The position numbers were made by a program, and so were the translations under genes. The notes beneath the pieces are model-generated. The model had not been told where the DNA came from and did no database searches. It worked only from the letters and a program-made list of their open reading frames with translations. From positions 1-5,861 of the forward strand of contig CANGRN010000113.1 in NCBI GenBank assembly GCA_947455695.1: a stretch of 5,861 nt of DNA, in the 5' to 3' direction. How positions within the stretch are numbered: the first letter of the stretch is position 1; each line of letters begins with the position of its first letter. Positions 1-4,625 of this stretch are shown here, one piece after another. Source of the stretch: Alphaproteobacteria bacterium. GTDB lineage: Bacteria > Pseudomonadota > Alphaproteobacteria > Micropepsales > Micropepsaceae.

Positions 1-1
1 C

Positions 2-1798
2 TACTCGCCCCTGAAGCAGGTCACGCCTGCCAATGTCCATAACCTGGCGCCGGCCTGGACCTTCCATATGCGGCCCGCGAGCCTGGACGTTCCGGCCGCC
101 AACCGGCAAGGGGCAACGCCGGAGAGAGGGCGGCCAGGCGGCAAGTATATCGGTTCGGAAATGACACCCCTGGTGGTGAATGGACTGATGATATTGGCGA
201 CGCCTTATCGACGGGTCGTTGCCCTGGATGCCACCTCCGGCTTGCAGGTATGGGCTTACGACTTCATGGGCGCGGACGCACCGGCGACGCGGGGCGTCGC
301 CTATTGGCCCGGCCACAAGGGCGAAAAGCCCCGCATCATCATCGCGACCCGCAACGGAAACCTTGTGGCGCTGGATGCCGCGACGGGCGAACCGGTCAGG
401 AAATTCGGCATCAATGGGGTCGCGAACTTAAAGACGCCGGACATAGTGAATGGCTCTCCCAATGCCTATTTTGGCTTTTCCTCTCCGCCGACGGTGCTGG
501 GTGACGTCATCGTGACCGGCGGCCGTGTGCAGGAAGCGCCCGCACTGGGTGCATCGGGAGATGTCCGCGGGTTCGACGTGCGCACGGGCAAGCATCTGTG
601 GACATTCCACAGCATTCCGCAGCCCGGAGAACCGGGGCATGAGACATGGGAAGGAGACAGCTGGAAGCGGCGCTCCGGCGTGAATGTCTGGACCACCATC
701 ATCGGCGACGCGGAACGCGGTATCGTCTACCTGCCGCTGGCTGCGCCCACCTTCGACCGCTGGGGCGGTGACCGCCATGGCGAAAACCTGTTCAGCGATT
801 CCATCGTCGCGGTGGAAGCCAGGACGGGAAAATACCTTTGGCATTTCCAGACGGTGCATCACGACATCTGGGACCTGGATCTGCCCAGCGTGAATTTGGT
901 CAGCGTCAAGCAGAATGGAAAGGCGATTCCGGCAATCGCGGTGATGAACAAGACGTCCATCCTCTTCCTGCTCAACCGCGTGACCGGAAAGCCGCTGTAT
1001 GAAACCAGGGAAGTGCCCGTCCCGACCGACACCGATGTGCCGGGCGAAAAGCCATGGCCGACCCAGCCCATGTCCGTGACGCCGCCTCTGGCCAAGACAA
1101 GTTACGAGCAGGGAGATGTTGCGGACGTTACGCCGGAGCTGAAGTCCTTCTGCGAAAAGCTGATTGCCGAAAAGCATGTGGTTCCGGCCAAGCCGTTTCA
1201 ACCGCTGCGGACCGATTCCGCCGTCGCCAGCTTTCCGGGCAGCCTGGGCGGTGTTGATTGGGGTGGCGCGGCCTTCGACCCCGGGCGCGGCATCCTGGTG
1301 GCCAATACCAGCAACCTGGCGGCTTTGGCCACGCTGATTGCGCGCACCGATGGCAGCTTCGAGATGCGGGATGGATATCTGTATTTCTGGAATCCGAAGA
1401 CGCGGCAGCCCTGCAACGCGCCGCCCTGGGGGCAATTCAGTGGGGTGGACGTCAACACCGGCCAGATCAAGTGGCAAGTGCCGCTTGGTATCAGCGAGGA
1501 GTTGCCCGAAGGTCAGCGCAATACAGGCCGCATCAATCTGGGCAATCCGATGGTCACGGGCGGCGGACTGGCGTTTATCGGAGCGACGGACGACAGCCGC
1601 TTTCGTGCATTTGAAACCATGACGGGTAAGCTGTTGTGGGAGTTCAAGCTGCCGGCGACGGCATCATCCGGCCCGGTCAGCTACCGCGGGAAAGACGGAC
1701 GTCAATACATCGCGGTCGTCGCCACCGGCGGCAACAATGCGGGTGTACCGGCCAGCGCGGACGATGTGGTGGCATTTTCCTTGCCGGCCGGACATTAG
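2..1798 (+). CDS. PQQ-dependent dehydrogenase (membrane glucose dehydrogenase-like), 5' truncated by window
   Basis: Oxidises a sugar or alcohol in the periplasm using pyrroloquinoline quinone and normally passes electrons to ubiquinone. The frame is open from base 2, and the residues before the first ATG (68) read YSPLKQVTPANVHNLAPAW, a family N-terminal motif, so that ATG is internal and the true start is upstream. At least seven propeller-type repeats ending in TG-x-x-x-W or similar are visible (for example VVALDATSG, VRGFDVRTGKHLW, IVAVEARTGKYLW, FRAFETMTGKLLW). HHDIWD (857-874) carries the Asp expected to act as catalytic base, and the Lys at 950-952 (MNKTSILFLLNR) matches the conserved PQQ-contacting Lys; both roles come from family knowledge. 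There is no CxxCH, so no fused cytochrome c, and no adjacent Cys-Cys pair as in methanol dehydrogenases. HHDIWDLD favours the glucose dehydrogenase branch; the substrate cannot be read from sequence. The C-terminus is complete. A membrane-anchoring N-terminus may lie outside the window. Confidence 0.92.
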   Translation, partial: YSPLKQVTPANVHNLAPAWTFHMRPASLDVPAANRQGATPERGRPGGKYIGSEMTPLVVNGLMILATPYRRVVALDATSGLQVWAYDFMGADAPATRGVAYWPGHKGEKPRIIIATRNGNLVALDAATGEPVRKFGINGVANLKTPDIVNGSPNAYFGFSSPPTVLGDVIVTGGRVQEAPALGASGDVRGFDVRTGKHLWTFHSIPQPGEPGHETWEGDSWKRRSGVNVWTTIIGDAERGIVYLPLAAPTFDRWGGDRHGENLFSDSIVAVEARTGKYLWHFQTVHHDIWDLDLPSVNLVSVKQNGKAIPAIAVMNKTSILFLLNRVTGKPLYETREVPVPTDTDVPGEKPWPTQPMSVTPPLAKTSYEQGDVADVTPELKSFCEKLIAEKHVVPAKPFQPLRTDSAVASFPGSLGGVDWGGAAFDPGRGILVANTSNLAALATLIARTDGSFEMRDGYLYFWNPKTRQPCNAPPWGQFSGVDVNTGQIKWQVPLGISEELPEGQRNTGRINLGNPMVTGGGLAFIGATDDSRFRAFETMTGKLLWEFKLPATASSGPVSYRGKDGRQYIAVVATGGNNAGVPASADDVVAFSLPAGH

Positions 1799-2370
1799 GT
1801 CGGGGTGCCCACCGAATTCAGCTTGTAGGCGAGCGTGTAACGTTCCTCATAGCAGGCGCGTGATGGCACATTGCCCCGATGCAGTATCGCGCCGCGCGCG
1901 ACAACCAGCCGTCCGGGCCGTGGCGTAATCGCAAGTTCAGCGTCTTCTTCATCATTGTAATAGATGGTTTCGCCGCCCCAATCGGGCTGCCATTCCAGGT
2001 TGGCATAATAAAGCGCCGTGACATGCTGTTCGTCGGGGAAGCTATCACGGTGGAGATAGTAGCTGTCGCCATAGACGCTGGAATTGACATAGGCCCGCTG
2101 ATCGGAAAATTGCTCGTCCGGGAACAGTCTTTCCACGGCCTGCTTCAGGCTTCTAAGAAAGGGATCGGTGGCGATCCGCTCCATCGGAATCTCGGATATC
2201 GCGGCGAGCCCGGGCACTCCGGGCCGGCTTTTTTCCTTCCTGAAATAGGGCAGGGTTCTTACGAGGTTGCCAACCTGTTGCACCATCATTGGGTCAACAA
2301 TGTTGTCGCAAATGAAAATCTCGCGGCCGGAGATCAGCGACTTGCGGATTTTCAGTTCTGCACTTGGCAT
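1795..2370 (-). CDS. 2-oxoglutarate/Fe(II)-dependent oxygenase, prolyl 4-hydroxylase-like fold
   Basis: A 191-residue protein, probably cytoplasmic (no signal peptide or membrane segment), expected to hydroxylate a protein or small molecule using O2, Fe(II) and 2-oxoglutarate. The iron triad is visible as His107-x-Asp109 (YYLHRDS) and His164 (AILHRG). Arg177 in ERYTLAYKL is placed to bind the 2-oxoglutarate carboxylate. The stretch between them, with TALYYAN, WGGETIYYND and RPGRLVVARG, gives the usual order of core strands. Its length fits a single-domain family member. The ATG is preceded by GAGAG (2379-2375 read on the minus strand) four bases upstream, a fair ribosome site. It is a lone gene: it converges on the dehydrogenase and points away from the secreted-protein gene. 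The substrate is unknown. Resemblance to SM-20/Tpa1-type prolyl hydroxylases is by motif only. The plus-strand reading of the same DNA gives no recognisable protein. Confidence 0.85.
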   Translation of the reverse strand: MPSAELKIRKSLISGREIFICDNIVDPMMVQQVGNLVRTLPYFRKEKSRPGVPGLAAISEIPMERIATDPFLRSLKQAVERLFPDEQFSDQRAYVNSSVYGDSYYLHRDSFPDEQHVTALYYANLEWQPDWGGETIYYNDEEDAELAITPRPGRLVVARGAILHRGNVPSRACYEERYTLAYKLNSVGTPT

Positions 2371-2404
2371 CTAGCTCTCGCGTGGCACGGTAGGTTGCGG
2401 CGGT

Positions 2405-2433
2405 AATGTTTCAGGGGGCCGGTCCAATGGCAA
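2405..2433 (-). promoter_or_regulatory. Candidate promoter for the 2OG oxygenase gene
   Basis: On the minus strand, TTGCCA (plus 2433-2428, five of six to the -35 consensus) is followed after 17 bases by AACATT (plus 2410-2405, three of six to the -10). Transcription would begin a few bases further on and leave a leader of about 25-30 bases before the ATG at 2370. The -10 match is poor, so this is tentative. The -35 element falls inside the inverted repeat at 2422-2459, which could therefore act as an operator. Confidence 0.3.
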
Positions 2434-2459
2434 CGGGCACGCGGTCATTGGACGTTGCC
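2422..2459. repeat. Two interlaced inverted repeats
   Basis: GTCCAATG (2422-2429) is the exact reverse complement of CATTGGAC (2446-2453). GGCAAC (2429-2434) is the exact reverse complement of GTTGCC (2454-2459). The arms come in the order A, B, A', B', so in RNA the two hairpins exclude each other or would form a pseudoknot-like arrangement; in DNA they could form a compound operator. The role is unknown. The site lies between the oxygenase and secreted-protein genes and overlaps the candidate oxygenase promoter. Confidence 0.6.
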
Positions 2460-2481
2460 GGACTGGCGTTTGGCCCGGCCC

Positions 2482-2517
2482 CGGGCGCACCGCTTGGGCG
2501 GGGCTCCTGGGCGCCCG
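2482..2517. repeat. GC-rich inverted repeat in the 2371-2575 gap
   Basis: CGGGCGC (2482-2488) pairs perfectly with GCGCCCG (2511-2517) around a 22-base loop. There is no following T-run on either strand, so it is not a good intrinsic terminator. In GC-rich DNA a seven-base arm can arise by chance; it is listed because it sits between two other inverted repeats in the same gap. Confidence 0.35.
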
Positions 2518-2527
2518 TTGTCTGGGG

Positions 2528-2579
2528 GCATGACATGGCTTACCAAAAGCACCGCAACATTTGCGGTGGCTGGTCATGC
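2528..2579 (+). promoter_or_regulatory. Two-stage hairpin covering the start of the secreted-protein gene
   Basis: The inner stem CACCGCAA (2550-2557) pairs with TTGCGGTG (2561-2568) around the loop CAT. The outer arms GCATGAC (2528-2534) and GTCATGC (2573-2579) are also exact reverse complements, separated from the inner stem by an asymmetric internal loop. The right outer arm contains the ATG at 2576, and the right inner arm contains the only purine-rich stretch that could serve as ribosome site. If transcribed, the fold would hide the start region. Whether it does so in the cell is inference. Confidence 0.45.
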
Positions 2580-3115
2580 GCTACAGATTTCTTCTGGCTG
2601 GGCTTGTGCTTCTGACGCAAGGCGCGGTTGCCGAGCCTACGCGGGATGAAGTCATGTCCGGCGCCGCCCGCTGCGCCGGAATCGCGGACAATCGCGTTTG
2701 GCTGGATTGCTTCTACGGCTCCGCCCAGCCCATGCGCGCGATTTTGGGGCTCGCCCCGGCGCCGCCCGCCCAGACCAAGCTGGTGCCCCCGCCTGGGGCA
2801 GCCTATTCCAGTGCCGAATCCAGCCGATACGCGCCGCCGCAGAAATCGCGGGGCTTCATCGCCGATGTTTTCGGTTCGTCCAAACCGTTTGCCAGCAACG
2901 TCCCGATGGAATCCTACAAGTTTGCACGCAACGGGACCTTCACAGTGGTCCTGAAGAACGGCCAGACCTATCGGCAGGAAGAATCCGACCTGGTATTCGC
3001 CAAGTGGGACAGGCCCGCCGGGACCTATCTGGTGACTATCGTCAGCTCCTCCGCCAACTTTATCCTCAAGGTCAAAGGCGAGCCGGGCATCACCTATCAT
3101 GTCCGCCGCATGTAG
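2576..3115 (+). CDS. Small exported protein of unknown function
   Basis: A 179-residue protein with an N-terminal signal peptide: a basic start (MRYR), a hydrophobic core LLAGLVLL, and likely cleavage after Ala19 (AVA before EP). The mature protein has three parts. Residues 20-60 hold two cysteines, Cys33 and Cys45, in RCAGIADNRVWLDCFYG, spaced to form a disulfide. Residues 61-95 are rich in Pro, Ala and Ser, probably a flexible linker. Residues 108-179 alternate polar and hydrophobic residues (FTVVLKNGQTY, YLVTIVSS, NFILKVKG, ITYHVRRM) and look like a small beta-sheet domain. I know similar Cys-pair proteins as uncharacterised alphaproteobacterial products but cannot name a family. The ATG at 2576 is preferred over an in-frame TTG at 2561 because it starts directly at the basic end of the signal peptide; the ribosome site is weak (GGTGG, 2565-2569) and lies in a hairpin. 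It is probably periplasmic and has no operon partner close by. Confidence 0.8.
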   Translation: MRYRFLLAGLVLLTQGAVAEPTRDEVMSGAARCAGIADNRVWLDCFYGSAQPMRAILGLAPAPPAQTKLVPPPGAAYSSAESSRYAPPQKSRGFIADVFGSSKPFASNVPMESYKFARNGTFTVVLKNGQTYRQEESDLVFAKWDRPAGTYLVTIVSSSANFILKVKGEPGITYHVRRM

Positions 3116-3212
3116 ATGCGCATCGCTCGCGTTTTCGTCCATCGATCGCGCAAGCAGGCACATTCGACTCTTGAGGTGACGTTTGCACTGTCTGTCGGAG
3201 GGGCCGTTTTTG

Positions 3213-3221
3213 TGCTATTTT
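3213..3221 (+). promoter_or_regulatory. Candidate extended -10 element for the LacI-family gene
   Basis: TGC followed by TATTTT (3216-3221) matches an extended -10 (TG-N plus four of six). No good -35 lies 16-18 bases upstream, although TTGCAC occurs at 3183-3188, too far away. It is the best promoter-like site in the 3116-3268 gap, which otherwise holds no gene or terminator that I can see. Confidence 0.25.
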
Positions 3222-3268
3222 GACCAAATGTCTCAGCATGCCCGATACAACAAGTGCTCCGACGCGTG

Positions 3269-4378
3269 ATGCGAAAGCCCGGGCAAAAAAAGGGAAGCGC
3301 CGCCTTGTCCCGGCCCCGCGCCCCAAAAGGCGAGAAGGTCCCGGTGGCTGAAGCAGATCCTGCGCCGCCTTCCCAGGTCGCGCCGGCTGCAAACAAGGTC
3401 GTGACGATTACGGATGTCGCCCAGCGGGCCGGTGTCGGCGAAAGCACCGTCTCGCGGGTGCTGCGCAATAAAGGCTCGGTTTCGCAGTCGGCACGCCACA
3501 AGATCCTCAAGGCCGCCGCCGACCTGAATTACGTTCCCAACCGCATCGCCGGCACGCTGGCGTCGATGTCGTCCAGGCTGATCGGCATCGTCGTGCCTTC
3601 GGTCGGCAACACCGTGGTGCCGGAGGTTCTTGCCGGCGTGAACACCGTCCTGGAGGCGGCGGGATTCCAGCCTGTGATCGGGGTATCGAACTATGACTCG
3701 CTGCGCGAGGAAGCCCTTATTGAGTCGATTCTCAGTTGGCGGCCCGCAGGGATATTGGTGGCAGGGCTTGAGCATACGGATCGTGCACGGGCCATGCTCA
3801 AGGGCTGTGGTGTGCGGGTGGTCGAACTTCTTGATATAGACGGGGAGGGCATCGACATCGTCGTGGGATCGTCGCATCGCATGGCGGGCCGCAAGAGCGC
3901 CGAGCACCTTTTGGCGCACAATTACCGGAATATCGGCTATGTCGGTCATGACGTCAGGGTCGACATCCGTGCGGGAAAAAGGCTCGAAGGTTTTCGCGCC
4001 GTGATGCATGAAAACGGGCTGAATTTTGTAGACGAGGAATTTCATCCCAGCATGGCCTCCTCGGTCGAGGCCGGACGGATCGGCCTGGCGCGATTGCTGA
4101 AGCGCCAGTCCGGGCTGGATGCGATCTATTTCTCAAACGATGATCTGGCGCTTGGCGGCTATTTCCATTGCCTGGAGCATGACATCTCGGTTCCACGCGA
4201 TCTGGCCTTGTTTGGCTATAACGGGCTGGAAATCACCCGGCTGACCCCCCAGCCACTCTCGACGATCCGCACCCCGCGGATAGCGATGGGCAAGGTGGGC
4301 GCCAATCTTCTGCTTTCCGGCGGTCCCTCGACCGTTGTCGATGTCGGGTTTGAACTCGTGGTGGGGGCAACGACCTGA
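3269..4378 (+). CDS. LacI-family transcriptional regulator, GntR (gluconate regulator)-like
   Basis: A DNA-binding repressor that should bind palindromic operators as a dimer and respond to a sugar or sugar acid. From the ATG (369 residues), an unusual basic, Pro/Ala-rich tail of about 44 residues precedes the helix-turn-helix (ITDVAQRAGVGESTVSRVLRN, 47-67). The hinge follows (LNYVPNRIAGTLAS, 86-99), with Leu97 in the place of the family leucine that wedges into the operator centre. Residues 104-369 form the periplasmic-binding-like ligand domain (LIGIVVPSVGN, GILVAGLEHT, YVGHD, FSNDDLALGG, LALFGYNGLEI, LSTIRTPRIAMG). The C-terminal part resembles GntR/IdnR, hinting at gluconate or a related acid; this is inference. 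No start has a perfect context: GTG 3254 and ATG 3269 lack a ribosome site, while GTG 3344 has a good one. The next gene is a TonB receptor whose promoter carries LacI-type palindromes, the probable target. I see no full operator before this gene, so autoregulation is not evident. Confidence 0.9.
   Translation: MRKPGQKKGSAALSRPRAPKGEKVPVAEADPAPPSQVAPAANKVVTITDVAQRAGVGESTVSRVLRNKGSVSQSARHKILKAAADLNYVPNRIAGTLASMSSRLIGIVVPSVGNTVVPEVLAGVNTVLEAAGFQPVIGVSNYDSLREEALIESILSWRPAGILVAGLEHTDRARAMLKGCGVRVVELLDIDGEGIDIVVGSSHRMAGRKSAEHLLAHNYRNIGYVGHDVRVDIRAGKRLEGFRAVMHENGLNFVDEEFHPSMASSVEAGRIGLARLLKRQSGLDAIYFSNDDLALGGYFHCLEHDISVPRDLALFGYNGLEITRLTPQPLSTIRTPRIAMGKVGANLLLSGGPSTVVDVGFELVVGATT
3333..3346 (+). 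promoter_or_regulatory. Ribosome binding site and alternative GTG start of the LacI-family gene
   Basis: AGAAGG (3333-3338) stands five bases before an in-frame GTG (3344-3346). Starting there gives a 345-residue protein, closer to the usual LacI-family length, and removes most of the odd basic tail. It is a real competitor to the ATG at 3269. Confidence 0.4.
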
Positions 4379-4525
4379 GCGCCGCATCGCTCGGCCATGG
4401 GTGTTGTAAATTTCCCGCGCTGTTAGCCTATTGAACGCTTTTGGGGTGCGCGAATAGCGCGTGCGCGGCCATTTCCAAACAAAATACAATAAAAGCAATG
4501 TGTTACGAATTCACAATTGTCGTTC

Positions 4526-4543
4526 GTGCTAAAATGGTAGCAC
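4526..4543. repeat. Inverted repeat overlapping the upstream operator
   Basis: GTGCTA (4526-4531) and TAGCAC (4538-4543) are exact reverse complements six bases apart. The right arm is shared with the left LacI-type palindrome (4535-4548), so the two dyads cannot both be used at once. It may be a second protein site or a by-product of the operator sequence. Confidence 0.35.
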
Positions 4544-4570
4544 TGTCATTTTTTCTTGACAGCGCTGCCA
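4535..4570. promoter_or_regulatory. Twin LacI-type operator upstream of the TonB receptor
   Basis: TGGTAGCACTGTCA (4535-4548) and TGACAGCGCTGCCA (4557-4570) form an inverted repeat with 12 of 14 positions complementary around the eight-base spacer TTTTTTCT. Each arm is itself a near-palindrome of the form TG-N2-AGC-N-CT-N2-CA, typical of LacI-family operators. The right arm has the expected central CpG; the left has CpA. The centres are 22 bp apart, about two helical turns, so both sites face the same side of the DNA. The right site covers all but the first base of the -35 element, so binding should block RNA polymerase. The adjacent LacI-family gene is the likely regulator; this pairing is inferred from proximity and motif form. 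Confidence 0.75.
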
Positions 4571-4584
4571 GTTCGCTCTATTAC
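4556..4584 (+). promoter_or_regulatory. Sigma-70-type promoter of the TonB receptor gene
   Basis: TTGACA (4556-4561) is a perfect -35, followed after exactly 17 bases by TATTAC (4579-4584), four of six to the -10. Transcription should begin near 4591, leaving a leader of about 35 bases. The DNA just upstream (about 4480-4520) is A/T-rich in an otherwise GC-rich window, as expected near a strong promoter. Apart from this promoter and the operator pair, the 4379-4625 gap holds no gene, and I see no convincing terminator for the regulator gene. Confidence 0.75.
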
Positions 4585-4613
4585 TTTGAGCAATAATACA
4601 AAAACCTATCCCC

Positions 4614-4620
4614 GGGGGGA
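4614..4620 (+). promoter_or_regulatory. Ribosome binding site of the TonB receptor gene
   Basis: GGGGGGA lies five bases before the ATG at 4626. It is G-rich rather than the classic AGGAGG but well placed, and it fixes the start, which is also supported by the signal peptide that follows directly. Confidence 0.6.
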
Positions 4621-4625
4621 ACACG

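Noticed and set aside
428..1477. Long open frame (349 codons) on the minus strand inside the dehydrogenase gene
   Set aside because: It is antisense to a clearly recognisable PQQ dehydrogenase. Its translation is rich in His, Arg and Gly with no recognisable motif, as expected from the complement of GC-rich coding DNA.
1879..2406. Plus-strand open frame (175 codons) opposite the 2OG oxygenase
   Set aside because: The minus strand carries the full iron-binding triad in the right order, while the plus-strand product has no motif.
2542..2568. Possible intrinsic terminator on the minus strand (stem CACCGCAA/TTGCGGTG then CTTTTGG)
   Set aside because: The T-run is only four bases and no minus-strand gene ends there; the fold over the plus-strand start codon is the more telling arrangement.
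2371..2577. Minus-strand open frame (68 codons) upstream of the oxygenase
   Set aside because: Its product is Pro/Arg-rich low-complexity sequence from GC-rich intergenic DNA, with no ribosome site that I can see.
3185..3192. GCACTGTC before the LacI-family gene, identical to part of the left operator
   Set aside because: It is a half-site only. The nearby TGAC does not complete a 14-bp palindrome, so it does not support autoregulation.
3233..4045. Open frame (270 codons) on the minus strand inside the LacI-family gene
   Set aside because: It is antisense to a well-supported regulator and its protein has no family features; a compositional shadow.
4499..4515. CRP-like site TGTGT-N7-TCACA upstream of the receptor promoter
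   Set aside because: CRP sites need a six-base spacer between TGTGA and TCACA; this has seven and one mismatch, and the region is A/T-rich, where such matches arise easily.
4535..4570. The large inverted repeat as a terminator for the regulator gene
   Set aside because: The T-run is in the loop rather than after the stem, and the right arm contains a perfect -35; an operator explains it better.
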